Shown: positions 32,801-42,900, counted from the stretch's first letter. The stretch: DNA of 64,000 bases from Chromobotia macracanthus (GCA_036877525.1 JAZGTH010000144.1:1-64000); one strand, 5' to 3'. Notes: generated by a model from the letters alone, not told the origin. Made by a program: numbers and translations.

Positions 32801-35700
32801 TTTTCATTGGAAGGCTGTGGGGCGGTTGCTAGGGTACTGTAACTTGTTGCTAGGGCATGGCTATACTATTGTAATTCTCTATGACATTCTGATGCAGAGC
32901 TATGATGTATGCTCAATTAGCTGGTCAATTTGAGTCCCCTCATTCATGAGTCTATGACAAACAGTGCAGGACGAGTAGTACCTGCTGTGCGTCCAGCAGA
33001 TGACAGATGATGATTTTTCATTCAGTTTATTCTTGTTTATTTTGATAGCATTTAATCTTTTAAAATGTTTAATATGTGTAATTTTAGTTTGTATTTTTTT
33101 GCTGTAGAGCTACAATTGTAATTTATAGTAATACAATTTATTTATTTATTTACTTTTATGTTTTATTAACTTCTATTTTGACCCCTATAGTAGGTTGCTT
33201 TTTTTTACTTCCATAATATTTGGAAGAGGGGCACAACAGTACAATTCTGCTTAGGGCACCATTTGGCCAGCAGCGTCCCTGAGGACGAGTTACATACTGA
33301 GTTTTGTCCAAAAAAAGTAACAGTGATGCATTTCTGGCAGTGGCTTGCAATTTGAACAACGCTGGCTGGATAAAGTTAAAATGGCAATTTAGTAGTTGCA
33401 TGTGTGAGTGAGACCAGCTTATACAGCGTGTCTCTATATCGTACTTGCATGTTCTCAGATCAGATTTATGTGATTGTACACTGTGGGTGGCAGGTTTGCA
33501 TATCACAAAATTGTGACTGTACAGTTTTCAGACAAGGTTTGCTTCAGTCATTTTGTTATACAGAAAGTAGTTAACTAAAACGAGCCTGACCAATCATGGT
33601 TCCAAATCAGTTCCAGATGGAAACAAATCCAAGCAAACAATTTGCAACCTTGTTGCTGATGATCCCAGAATATAAATGTAACACGGTAAAGTTTTACACT
33701 ATTTGTTTGTGTCCTTTTATGTAACCATTTCAAATAAAACACTTTAAAAAACGCTTAATGTAAAAGCTTGTTGTGGGTATATTCTGGGTTTGTCAGCTTG
33801 TATGTACATAGGATTGCTTCTTAATATGGTGCATGCTCCTGTAAACTGTTAAATGTCCCCAGCCTAATTGTGATATGAAATGTGATTGGTTCAAGATAGA
33901 GCATACCTAGCTGGAGCGAAATAGTCAGCATTATGTGGATGTTATCTGATTGGCTAAAGTATAGCATGAATGGAGTCCACCTATTTGTCGATGGAATGGT
34001 CAGATGAATTTCTGATATGTCAGAAACTTTGATTGTCTCTTATGAGGGTATCACACAGTTACGAACTAGGGGTGTAACAATACATTGATACTGATCGATA
34101 TATCGATCAAATGTGTAATGATATGATGCATAGATGCCACACATAAAATATAGATACTTTTCTATAGTACCTATACTTTTATATAGGTACATAAATATAG
34201 GTGCTTTTATTTTAATACTTTCCACATCTTCACATAATGTGACATCCGCTACGTTTTTTTTGTCAAAGCACATATTTTCATATCCTCACTATACTGTCCA
34301 CCTGTCCGTCAAATTGCGATGCAACAAAGCGGTGGCAGCAGCAAAACGACAGACACAGATTTTCACGCAAATCACGTGTATGGAAATAATTTGTATTTCG
34401 AAATAATTTGTATTTTTTCTCTGACCATCTGTTAATTTGTAACAGATGGTCAGAGAAAGAAATCCACGTAATTTGTAAATGTTGCAGGTAAAATAGTCGG
34501 GAAAAACGACAAACTTGTCAAAGAATTTAAAAAGAAAACATGGAATTGAAGAAAGCACTTTGGCTGATGAAATACAGTCACTGTCATCTCAAATCATGTG
34601 CCCATTATTTGTTTTTTCATTAAAAGTGTATTTGGCTTTAGTTGTAAATGTCCCAGTTGGGATAGTTGGATGTTCAATTATCACAGAGTTTAATTAAATT
34701 CATGTGATGTATTTTTGTTGCATTTGTGAGTGTTGTTGTAATAAAAATGTAACTTGCTGTGTAAACTACGCAGATAATATCTACATATCAAAAACCGATC
34801 TTTAATTGGTTTATAGCCTTCTGCCTTAGGTCCCTTGTTTGCTGGACTATTTAAACTGTGTTTGTGCATTACCTAGATTTTTAGGTCATCTTCTAGATTT
34901 TCTTTTTGTATTTTTGTGGACGTTTTGTTTTAAAGCTTTCAGATTTTCATTATTGGACTTCATAATTGTCATTTTGTGAACTTATGTTAACTAAAATAAA
35001 ATAAAAATAAGACTTTACTTTTTTGATGTGTTCTGTATAAAGCTCATGTCACATCACAGCATCATGTCTAAGAAGAGATCTTAGAGATCTTATTTCTGTC
35101 TCCAGTAGGTACAGTCTTTGTTAGGTTAGATTAGACACATTGAAACTAATTATTATTCTTCTATGAAGATTCTTCTATTCTTCTTTATTATTCTATTATA
35201 AAAATTATTCTACTTCATTGAAAGCTGGATGAATACCGACACAGAGTTGAGCAGAGAATGGATGAAGAACTGGAGCTCGAGGTAAAGGATGAGTTAGAAG
35301 TTTCTCAAAAAAAAAAAACAGATATTTTGAGAAATGTCTCAGTGGTTTTGTGTCCATACAATGGAAGTCAATAGGTGCCACTGTTGTTTGTTAAAAATCC
35401 TCTTTTGTGTTTCTCAAAAGTACAAAAATTCATGCATGTTTGGAATGGCATGATGATGCGTAAATTATGGAATAATTTTAATTTTTAACTAAACTATCCC
35501 TTTAAGAGAAAGCCGAATGTAGCTGACTTAACCAGTGTCCAGTATGACATCATTGTAGTACAAAACTGCACTTTTTACTGCCTAGACTGCAGATTGTTAT
35601 GCATATATTTGTTAAATGTTATTTTAATAAAAACACAAAACAACCTATTTAGAGTTACTCACTGACCTGAGAACAACATAACATGAATCAGTCCTTCCAT
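23725..35700 (-). CDS. secreted protein with two C-type lectin-like domains (spliced gene)
   Basis: Coding exons, in minus-strand order, are 35667-35700, 29554-29919, 25147-25488, 24357-24442 and 23725-23868: 972 nt, 323 aa. All introns are GT-AG and all phases join (1,1,1,0). The protein starts MEGLIHVMLFSGLCLFTQ, a likely signal peptide cut near residue 21. CTLD1 covers about residues 22-133, with the family's WIGL core, Cys40/109/123/131, and EPD at 100-102. CTLD2 covers about 136-247, with WIGL, WKWSDG and Cys159/223/237/245, but no EPN or QPD triplet. A hydrophilic tail (248-323) containing NDPAVMEIILHW ends the protein; no membrane span is seen. This matches the tandem-CTLD lectins often annotated in cyprinids as macrophage mannose receptor-like. 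Ligand is unknown, and Ca-dependent sugar binding, if any, would be in CTLD1. Possible N-glycosylation sites (NIS) lie in both domains. Introns 1 and 2 are swollen by satellites. Confidence 0.9.
23869..24356 (+). other. lectin intron 4, containing a SINE
   Basis: A 488-bp intron, bounded by a GTAAGT donor and a TTCTTCAG acceptor on the minus strand. About half of it is a tRNA-derived SINE inserted in the opposite orientation to the gene (listed separately). Confidence 0.8.
24044..24290 (+). mobile_element. tRNA-derived SINE, DANA/V-SINE type
   Basis: The order of blocks matches vertebrate V-SINE/DANA elements: 'cctcacagcaagaag', a degenerate pol III B box (GGTTTAAGCCC), 'ttctgtgtggaatgtgcacg', 'gtgggtttcatctggatgc', 'tttcccccacagtccaaaga' and a 3' part with 'agactggccatctattctg' and 'ggtgtaccccgcc'. 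The A-box end is lost or diverged, so the copy is old and 5'-truncated. It sits antisense in intron 4 of the lectin gene. Recognition is from memory of the consensus. Confidence 0.8.
24357..24442 (-). CDS. lectin gene exon 4 (linker after CTLD2)
   Basis: 86 nt encoding residues 248-276 (HSKKQILRVEVKSG, then NVNDPAVMEIILHW). The acceptor is TTCTTACAG and the donor GTAAGT; phase in 1, phase out 0. Too short to stand out as an open frame, but the NDPAVME motif and phases fit the tail of this lectin family. Confidence 0.87.
25147..25488 (-). CDS. lectin gene exon 3 (second C-type lectin-like domain)
   Basis: Encodes residues 134-247. Visible CTLD landmarks are WLNARSYCRQHHTDLAII, AWIGLFRDSWKWSDG, KWLS, DDQNC and ALPFICEI. 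Four cysteines give the standard two disulfides. The long-loop Ca-site triplet is absent (the region reads RDVTGLNRPCGAAG), so this domain probably does not bind sugar in the classical way. The acceptor is TTTACACAG and the donor GTAAGT. An NIS glycosylation sequon lies after KWSDGT. Confidence 0.92.
25848..28340. repeat. 114-bp satellite array, about 22 copies
   Basis: Units begin 'tcatgctcttataaaccacg' and recur at 114 bp (25848, 25962, 26076). Identity between copies is very high; main variants are 'caaatgctc' or 'caaacgctc' and 'agctgtcatg' or 'agctctcatg'. Each unit holds a TATAAA followed by the E-box palindrome CACGTG and the inverted repeat TGCGC...GCGCA. Because 114 is 38 codons, both strands stay open for over 600 codons; there is no start context, splice evidence or domain. 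The last three copies (28084-28340) are degraded by deletions, and the array ends at 'gctgctctttgctccccagc'. Confidence 0.97.
28621..29040. repeat. GC-rich 16-bp minisatellite
   Basis: About 25 copies of 'gaacagacccggtgag' or the 'gtgaa' variant, with some units expanded to 'cccggcgggcggtgagg'. It is CpG-dense, in contrast to the AT-rich flanks, and lies in lectin intron 2. The array runs into unique sequence at 'ggcaggtgcgggtttctcg'. Open frames across it on the minus strand are repeat by-products. Confidence 0.95.
29554..29919 (-). CDS. lectin gene exon 2 (signal peptide end and first C-type lectin-like domain)
   Basis: 366 nt encoding residues 12-133. It starts after the strong acceptor 'actttcttctcaacag' and ends at GTAAGG. 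Landmarks: KTWDEAQVYCRQNHIDLATV, SIAWIGLYNDIYSWRWSYQD, EPDNGYGTEECVF, WYDRSC and AFFCYN. The EPD triplet stands where mannose-type CTLDs have EPN, and WYD stands where they have WND, so the Ca-site is only partly conserved. An NIS sequon precedes FFSW. Confidence 0.92.
29974..31834. mobile_element. teleost non-autonomous repeat interrupted by an internal 20-bp array
   Basis: The left end reads 'taaaaggggacctattg' and the right end, on the bottom strand, reads 'taaagaggacccattatgcc'. Both resemble the termini of an abundant teleost dispersed repeat, and the interior blocks 'tgtgtacacaaccacctta', 'aatgataaaaatccatcca', 'cttaggctccgcccacca' and (right side) 'tacatcttgtaaaaatggg' also match remembered copies. 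No transposase is present. Ends and family are recognised by eye only, so this may be two neighbouring insertions instead of one element. Confidence 0.55.
30238..31182. repeat. about 20-bp tandem array (CGATAATGTTTACGTTACGG type)
   Basis: Roughly 45 copies of a unit made of 'gataatgtttacgtta' plus 'cggc', 'cg' or an extra 'cgtta', so the spacing varies between about 14 and 25 bp. Variants carry 'ataatctttacg', 'gatcatg' and 'ttgcgg'. Every unit contains a GATAA core and a TTACG CpG. It begins immediately after the 'ctccgcccaccactggtgac' block of the surrounding element. Confidence 0.94.
32365..32970. repeat. degenerate ATG-rich repeat plus dispersed fish repeat
   Basis: 32365-32690 is a run of imperfect copies of 'catgatttagcatgatgcta', with units mostly 15-22 bp. 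32691-32970 has blocks such as 'ttgctagggtactgtaac' and 'atgacattgtgatgcagagc', the second occurring twice (near 32738 and 32881). Similar blocks are common dispersed repeats in cyprinids. No gene. Confidence 0.65.
32971..34060. other. intronic low-copy sequence
   Basis: AT-rich intron sequence of the lectin gene. Short open frames here show no domain, no splice support and no codon pattern. Nothing recognised. Confidence 0.6.
34068..34170. mobile_element. possible hAT-type element end
   Basis: 'taggggtgtaacaatacatt' followed by 'gatactgatcgatatatcga' resembles the termini of hAT-like elements common in fish (CAGGGGTGTAACGATAC-type ends). No transposase frame or clear partner terminus was found, so this is a solo fragment or a chance match. 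Confidence 0.4.
35342..35517. mobile_element. cyprinid dispersed repeat fragment
   Basis: Blocks 'tccatacaatggaagtcaat', 'tcatgcatgtttggaatggc' and the end 'aactaaactatccctttaa' match a very common cyprinid dispersed repeat, usually read as ...gggtgaactatccctttaa. Recognised from memory; the family name is not assigned. Confidence 0.65.
35667..35700 (-). CDS. lectin gene coding exon 1 (start codon and signal peptide)
   Basis: ATG at 35698-35700 opens MEGLIHVMLFS and the exon ends in phase 1 before GTCAGT. Joining G to the GA of the next exon gives ...LFSGLCLFTQSIS, a typical hydrophobic signal peptide. The exon probably starts at 35725, after 'cctcactgtttcag', giving 25 nt of 5' UTR. Confidence 0.85.
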
Positions 35701-35835
35701 TGCTGATTTACAGTATGTGATGTTTCTGAAACAGTGAGGAAAAAGCACATTTAAATAAATAAAGTGAACAGGCTTGCAAGTACAATGATAAATACAAGAA
35801 AAACTCATTTATACAAAGAAAACATCCTAGTTTAC

Positions 35836-35904
35836 CTGCATCAACAGGCAGGTCTGAAGATCAGCCGGTACTTCTGTGTTCTTTCAGGTTCTGTGTACTT
35901 TATA
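35836..35904 (-). promoter_or_regulatory. predicted lectin promoter and 5' UTR exon
   Basis: On the minus strand a TATAAAG lies at 35898-35904. About 30 bp further on, a noncoding exon would start near 35870 and end at 35836 with CAG before GTAAAC. A matching acceptor lies at 35726-35730, giving a 110-bp intron and placing the ATG in the next exon. TATA position, donor and acceptor agree, but transcription was not observed. Confidence 0.55.
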
Positions 35905-36439
35905 CTGTCTGCATGCCTTTCATTTACCTTTTATTCCCTAAACAAATTTTCATGCATTGCGTTTTAGGCAAAAGTCTTTTTCAGATGCAAAATATTTAAA
36001 TGTGGAAACACTGACACTAATTTTCATACCTACTTTGCAATAGTAGGAACGTCTCTTCATTCAAATAGCATTACAGAGCACAGACATATTCATCCTGGAC
36101 CAGTGTACTCTAAAGGAAATAATACAATCAATAATGAATACATATTTATTCAATTTGCTCAAATTTGCCAATTACATTTGCACAGTGACTTTGTAATAAA
36201 TCATTAAACACATTTTTAAATGTTTCACAATATTCATTTTATATACTTTGCTACATTATTACACTTTCACCCAATTCAACACTGAACTGAATAGAATTAT
36301 AATGCTTCAAATATGCGATTCTCTTTGCAATTCTCCTTGAACCCAAACAGTGACTAAACTTTAGTTCTGGGTCTTATCCTTGTGGCATTACGTGCAATCA
36401 CATTACAGTCATTTTCTTGCATTTTCATAAATATTTGCG

Positions 36440-36498
36440 AATCGTACATTACAGTCACGTACATTACAGTCACAGTCACAGTCACAGTCACAGTCACA
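36440..36498. repeat. CAGTCA hexanucleotide repeat
   Basis: 'tacattacagtcacg' occurs in imperfect duplicate, followed by about five consecutive CAGTCA units ending at 'cacatcctgcc'. A short microsatellite. Confidence 0.85.
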
Positions 36499-37775
36499 TC
36501 CTGCCTGTAAGACATGACAACAAAGGTGTATATCTGTTGTACTGTTTGCTACTTTTCAAACTTTATATTTGGTATTTTGGAATAAAATGCAAACAGGCAC
36601 CAGCTGGCTCAGGACATAACCACCTGGCACCAAAAACAAAGTCACAGAAAAAAAAACAAAAGAACTGTCTGTTACCAGGGAGCTGCGTCAACCACACAGC
36701 TCCGACAATGAAACACCAGCACCTGCACAAGCCCTGACAACGTTCCTGTCAACCTGATCTGCTCACACAAAAGTAATAACCTCACAAAAAAGTCCCCATA
36801 ACCAAGTTTTTATCATATCATGTTGAAATATTTATGACTTGAGGTCATCTGTCTTTGGGCAAAAAAGACAAAAACACAGACTTCACCAAGCAGAAGACAT
36901 GGAGCAGTAAAGATGGAGCCACTTCAGGGTTTGGCCAAACAAAACTAGCCCAAAACTAGCTCAATGAACATAGCCCAAACACCAAAACTCTAAATATTCC
37001 CCTCTCATACCTAAAGTACATATTTTACAGTCACAGTTAATACAGTTGATATGGTTTACACACAAGTTGTCAGGATTCATTTTGTGCTGCCTGTCGGGGC
37101 CGCGTGTCATAAGAAACTTTCAGATTCCGGTTCTAATTTCATTAACTGTTTGAAGAATTTTCCGTTCAACAAAATGTAGAGTGACTGTGTGTAATGCTTG
37201 TCCATACATCACTGTTCATGTTTTTCACATCATCAATAACAATGCTTTTCAAAGTAATGCTAACAGGAATAAGCTGGTTGGCTAAACAATCCCTTTTGGG
37301 GTTCAGAAAAATATTCAACATTTTTAATTACACTTTTCTGAAACATTTTAACTTTATACAGAAACGTTATAGATAAATACACACACATTGCATAAATCCC
37401 TTACAAACAATAATGCTGCCAGGAGGGGTTAGTGTCCACATCGTTTTTAACATCTGACATGTGTTACATAACAATATCAATGTGAACTGATATTTTATTG
37501 TTTATTACTGTTGAAATAGCCCACAATAATCTAACCTTCTAACACTTACCTAGTAACAACTGTAACTAGTTATTTATTTGGTGAAGTCTAGGGTCAGTAT
37601 GAAGACATGGGCCAATAAAATGATAAACAATAGAAATGCCGAAATAAAAAAAAGATTCCCACAGAGCAACAGAACTGTTTTCATAACCAACACTTATGAA
37701 ATGTGTTCACAATTCCAGTTCTGTAAAAGAAAACAGAAACCATACAGCCAACTAGCAGATAAAAGGCAGATACAG

Positions 37776-37870
37776 GCAGGGGTGTAAAAAAGTACTTAAA
37801 AATAAACTTAAGTGAAAGTACAGATATTCATTTAAAAGTATCTAGCCTAAAATACACTTAAGTGAAAGAC
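37776..37870. mobile_element. possible hAT-like dispersed repeat end
   Basis: 'caggggtgtaaaaaagtact' then 'cttaagtgaaagtacagata' and 'atacacttaagtgaaagac'. Starts of the form CAGGGGTGTAAAGTACTT are frequent in fish hAT-like MITEs. The other end was not located. Confidence 0.45.
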
Positions 37871-38062
37871 TGTATGTGATCTGCTGTTGTAAGGTTACAC
37901 AGTGTTACACAGTTTATACAGTGTTTTTGGGACTGAGATGATTCTGAGGAGGTCAGATGATCTGAAAGCCTTACGCCCATGTGCTGCTCTGGAAACGTGT
38001 TGGATCAGCAGTTCTCCTTCTGTTCAGAGATTAGCTGCCATTATTTCAAGTATTTTCTGAGT

Positions 38063-38215
38063 TTGTGTGTGTGTACAGGTTTAGCTACACTTGTGAGGGC
38101 CAAATGTCTCCATTAACATAGTGAAATATCATGACAACCAACTTGTAAGGACATTTTACTGGTCTTCACCAAATAAAAAGACTCATAAAGGAACTAAGTC
38201 AAGTTTTTTTTTCAA
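38063..38215. mobile_element. dispersed teleost repeat fragment
   Basis: 'tgtgtgtgtacaggtttagc', 'cacttgtgagggccaaatg', 'cttgtaaggacattttactg' and 'aaaagactcataaagg' resemble a common fish repeat with a 'tgtgaggacatt' core. A block near 39075, 'gtctatggtatgtcctcatg', may be its other end. Recognised by eye only. Confidence 0.45.
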
Positions 38216-38505
38216 TCTAATGTCAGGCACATTTTTTTGTGTGAGGGATAAATTTAGGAATGACCTCACTAATACAGTCAAACTAGCTGACGTGTGTTCA
38301 TCTCAGTTTAATATGAATATTAAACGGCCAGAGCCACACATAGAACTGACATTGAATAAAAGCATATTGTCATTTATTCTGCAGGTATGTACCTGACAGT
38401 GATTAATTATTAGTTATTAATTACTGATCTGAGCTGCAGGTGATCGAGCCTCCGTAATGAGAGCTCACTGACTTCACATTTGACAGCGATGAAAGGAACA
38501 TGTTT

Positions 38506-38541
38506 TATAATAATAATAATAATGATTATTATTATTATATG
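38506..38541. repeat. AAT/ATT microsatellite with dyad symmetry
   Basis: 'ataataataataatgat' followed by 'tattattattat' forms a short trinucleotide run that is also an inverted repeat. Confidence 0.85.
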
Positions 38542-38795
38542 TTATGCTGGTCTTATCCTAATTTTAAAATCTAGTGTGATTCATATGGGAGAAAAACAGT
38601 TACAACACATTATATGGAAACATGAACTAGTGGCTATTATTAATCCATAATCTGCAAAGTTCACTACACTGGCAGGTCTGAATCCTTCAAAAAATATAAA
38701 AAGCCATCAACATGAAATTGGCAGTCATGTAATTTAACTAAAGGACTCAATGGGGCGCTATTACTCCGATTTGTGTCTGTGTCGCCTATCCTCAG

Positions 38796-38803
38796 TGACG
38801 TCA
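38796..38803. promoter_or_regulatory. CRE palindrome TGACGTCA, distal
   Basis: A perfect 8-bp cAMP-response element about 840 bp upstream of the KIAA0930 start codon and outside the CpG-rich block. CREB/ATF binding is the established role of the motif; use here is inferred. Confidence 0.45.
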
Positions 38804-39420
38804 CGGCTACACTCTGTTACGTGCGCAGCACAGTTACAAAAGTTACACAGTTAGTAGTAGCACAGGTCAGTTTCAGGTTTTTGTGTGAGATAAACTTCTT
38901 TGTATGTGGACAGTGAAGCAGTGGTCCTAATAAATTAAGCATTTTAATTTTTGTTATAAAAATTTGAGGAGGGGGCACGTTTATGGGGTATGTGTTAAAT
39001 AAGTATCACTAGCTTTACAACAAATAAAACATAACAACAATAACAAGGAAAATAATAAAAAAATCATAAAACAATGTCTATGGTATGTCCTCATGTAGAT
39101 AGTGTGTTTCAGAAATACAATTAAATACATTCCGGTCCTTACTAGTTTAAAAATAAGCTTAAAATTTAAAAATGTTGTGTTTATTTTGCTCTAGCTGGAG
39201 GTCAAAATGTCCTGAAAAGTGAGCTAACAAAATCCCACGATAAAAACACGCATCGAGCTGTAGAAACAACAGGAGGTGTTCAAGAAAGCATGAGTTTAAT
39301 TATGGGGACTATTGCTGGTGTTCATGTAGTTGGTAGGCAATTAAGGAGGGGTTAAATTAATACAGTTTAATTATACTTTGTGGTATAATACTTATAGTAA
39401 GTATTATTATCATCATCATT

Positions 39421-39905
39421 AGCTCGCGATTGACGCGTCCCCTTTAAAAGCTGTCTATGGCGTGACGTCACCGGCAGCGCACGGGGCGTTCCCGACGCGA
39501 CGCGTCTCCGGCTGACGGAAATACGGAGCGCGCGATGTTTCGTCCGGCTCGTCGTTTAAAGTGATGCATCGCGTCTGCGAGGCTCGCGCGCGTCGTTCCT
39601 CCGCACCGATCGTGTCATGAGATCAGCGCGCTTATTATGGCCGCCTTACCGGGTTTGTGTCATAATAACAAGAGCGACGACACCGCCGAACCGGATCAGT
39701 CCCTGCAGCACATGCTGAAGGCCATCGCCGACGAGCGGAACCGCCTCAGCATCAGACAGGACCTCGGCGGACCGGGTCAGTACTTACACCGCATTCAGAC
39801 CGAGCCCTATCGGGCGTCCTTAATAACGCGCCGTTATCGCGAGGGTCAGACGCGAAGAAAAGCCGCCGCGCCGGTGGCCGTCTTGGTTTATGACGTCACC
39901 AATTG
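39421..39905 (+). promoter_or_regulatory. kiaa0930: CpG-rich promoter region of KIAA0930 orthologue
   Basis: CpG density rises sharply here (for example 'cgacgcgacgcgtctccggc' and 'ggagcgcgcgatgtttcg') against AT-rich, CpG-poor flanks, and covers coding exon 1. TTTAAAA near 39442 could serve as a weak TATA. CRE palindromes TGACGTCA lie at 39463-39470 and 39891-39898, with a third just downstream at 39992-39999. The transcription start is probably between 39470 and 39620. Confidence 0.75.
39637..39775 (+). CDS. kiaa0930: kiaa0930 exon 1
   Basis: Residues 1-46, MAALPGLCHNNKSDDTAEPD through IRQDLGGP, donor GTCAGT, ending in phase 1. The ATG at 39637 has a fair context (TTATGG). The conserved family sequence begins at Met26 (MLKAIADERNRLS), so the first 25 residues may be a fish-specific or isoform extension. 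Confidence 0.88.
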
Positions 39906-42900
39906 CCGGTCGTGACGCCATAGCACCATATCGTCTCCCACTTACGTTGATCAGTTATGACTGTTAAAGGCGGAATACCGACCAGCTGTTGTGACGTCAC
40001 ACGCTTCAGTAATCGTGTGAAATGCCTCATCACTACAAATGATGAGACGTTTTCAGCTTCCTCACTCATGTCAACTGTCCGGCATGTTAATGTGCCACTA
40101 TCTGTTATGGATTTCGATGAACATTTTGACCCTGCTATTAGCGGCTTCCTTGCAGAATATGTTTAGCTGGGGTTCTTCTTACCCTAAAGTTCATATTATC
40201 CAAATACACGTTTGTTAGGAGAAGCTTTCCTTTCCAATACCCTAAACACGTCCAGAGCAGAGAGCGCTCCTGTTGGGCAGCTATAAGAGAACTTCATTCT
40301 GTTGTGAGAAGTCTTGAGATTGCTGAGTAACTGAATTCACAAGAAAATAACCAGAAAAAATCAAGTCAGCATCTTTTAGATGTAAACACAAACACGTCAT
40401 GTGACTCATGAAATCATCTTGTAGATATTTAGGTCCACCTCACTGAAACAAACCAGATGACACAGAAAGCAAACTGAGCCATTTCTGTCATCCTGTGTAA
40501 TTATGGACATGTGATGGTCTTTGTGCTCCATGCACTCAAAGGTTTCATGAGCTGAACCATCCAGTTAGAGGTTATGTTACTGTTTAGACATTTTTGTTGT
40601 GGTTATCGTTCCATCCGCTGTTTTGCTCAAACCTGCAAGTTCTGGACCTTGTTCTTCAGGTGTGCTGGTGTGGTTATCGAGACGTAACTTGAGACGTAAC
40701 CATAATAACTCAAACTCACCCACTGGCCATGGCGGGTGAGCTATTTCAGTAGCTATTACTTAAGTTAACTCTTTAGTAAGACTTTTTTAAATAGTAAAAT
40801 CTTCCGTTTGGATGGACCTAATGGAGAACTCTTTCTGAAAGAAGAACAGCTATACGATTCAGCCTAAAATAATTAAAAAGCCTATTCATTTTTAGTGGGC
40901 AAAAATTCCAAAAAGCATTATTGTTAGACCTTAAGGGCCATAGGACAGTGAAACATATTCGACAAACTGCCTCTCAAAGCCTCGAGTTTGTGTCATGCAC
41001 ACATGTAATACGCTGCACACTGAAGTTGCGTTTGTGATAGAGGAAATGATTGTGTATATTAAAGAACTGAAAATGTCTGTAACGTTGGCAGAATGGCTGA
41101 GAACAGTGTGAGAAGACATGGGTCATTGTTGTTGGACTGTTGTTGGACTAGTAGACCAGGCATGTTTATCTGTCGCTATTGATTGACAGTGTCCAGTCAG
41201 AGGTCAGAGGGACAATAACTTTGCATGATTTTTGGCCTCATTCTAGTGTTTTAACACACAATGAAAGGTTTTTCATCTTCTGAAGTGTGAGTTTCAAACC
41301 TGTTTGTGAGTGAGCCAGTGGATATCAGGATTTCTGTCTGCAGTCAGCAACATCTTCCTCTTTGTGACTGTGGATGTGAAAGCCGGGTCGCATGATTTTG
41401 TTCTTGTGTGCTTTAATGAGAACCACAGAAGTCAAATGTCAATGACAATTTACAGCACTATCAGAGGAAGAATATCTAAAATGACCATGTTCGTTTTTAA
41501 GCACTATAACACTTTAAGACTACACAGCGCATTTACCTATAGGAACATAAATATATTTCACCCAGAGTTAAACATTCTGTTAACAGTAACTCACTGTCAT
41601 GTCATCTGGAAGTTTTGAAGGATCTTCACAAAGATTTTTTCATACTATGACACAGTGACCGGAGCTGTTTCTCAACAGCAAGAGTATATTGTAGAATCAG
41701 AAAAAGTATTATGAAAGTAATTTTAGAGTCCCGTGATTGAATCATGAGAGTCCCGTGATTGAATCATGAGAGTCCCGTGATTGAATCATGAGAGTCCCGT
41801 GATTGAATCATGAGAGTCCCGTGATTGAATCATGAGAGTCCCGTGATTGAATCATGAGAGTCCCGTGATTGAATCATGAGAGTCCCGTGATTGAATCATG
41901 AGAGTCCCGTGATTGAATCATGAGAGTCCCGTGATTGAATCATGAGAGTCCCGTGATTGAATCATGAGAGTCATGTGATTGAATCATGAGAGTCATGTGA
42001 TTGAATCATGAGAGTCATGTGATTGAATCATGAGAGTCCCGTGATTGAATCATGAGAGTCCCGTGATTGAATCATGAGTCCCGTGATTGAATCATGAGAG
42101 TCCCGTGATTGAATCATGAGAGTCCCGTGATTGAATCATGAGAGTCATGTGATTGAATCATGAGAGTCCCGTGATTGAATCATGAGAGTCCCGCTTTCCA
42201 TTAATACTCATGCAATAAGTGAGAAAAATAAAAACATTTCATTTTAATAATGGCAGTTTTGGGATTGTTGTGTAAATTAAATCTCAAATCATCAGTTGCA
42301 GTTGCATTGTCAGCATGAAAATGAAATGATGTCATTTGGCAGAAAATTTCTTCCTTAGATGTACTTCAGAAGATAAATGATTACATTATAAACAGGGTTC
42401 TCTCTATCAGGACTTAATCTGTTGATATCTTCCGTGGTTTTTCATAATGTTAAAATGCCTTACTTTGCAGTTAGTTAAACTTACATTGTCAATGGCCATG
42501 TCAAAGTAGTTACATATTGCAAACACAACTCTAAATATATATCAACACATGATTGCAGCACCCTGTGCTAGGAGATACACTCACTGGCCACTTTATTAGA
42601 TACACCTGTTCAATTGCTTGGTAACACAAATTGCTAATCAGCCAATCATATGGCAGCAACACAATGCATTTAGGCATCTAGATGTGATGAAGACGACTTG
42701 CTGAAGTTCAAACCAAGCATCAGAATGGGGAAGAAAGGGGATTTAAGTGACTTTGAACATGAAATGGTTGTTGGTTCCAGACAGGCTGGTCTGAGTATTC
42801 AAAAACTGCTGATCTACTGGGATTTTCATGCACAACCGTCTCTAGGGTTTACAGAGAATGGTCTGAAAAAGGGAAAATATCCAGTGAGCGGCAGTTGTGT

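Larger units (their letters stand above)
29920..35666. other. lectin intron 1 (5.7 kb), repeat-rich
   Basis: Joins the signal-peptide exon to the first lectin domain. It holds a transposable element with an internal 20-bp array, a degenerate ATG-rich repeat and at least two other dispersed repeats, each listed. No additional exon was found, and phase 1 on both sides agrees with direct splicing. Confidence 0.75.
35905..39420. other. noncoding interval between divergent genes
   Basis: About 3.5 kb between the lectin promoter (minus) and the KIAA0930 CpG-rich promoter (plus). It contains a CAGTCA hexamer run, repeat fragments and an AAT microsatellite, each listed. Open frames here show no recognisable domain. 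Confidence 0.7.

Noticed and set aside
41725..42193. CRISPR-like regular repeat
   Set aside because: Copies are contiguous without spacers and the sequence is vertebrate; it is an ordinary minisatellite. The same holds for the other arrays.
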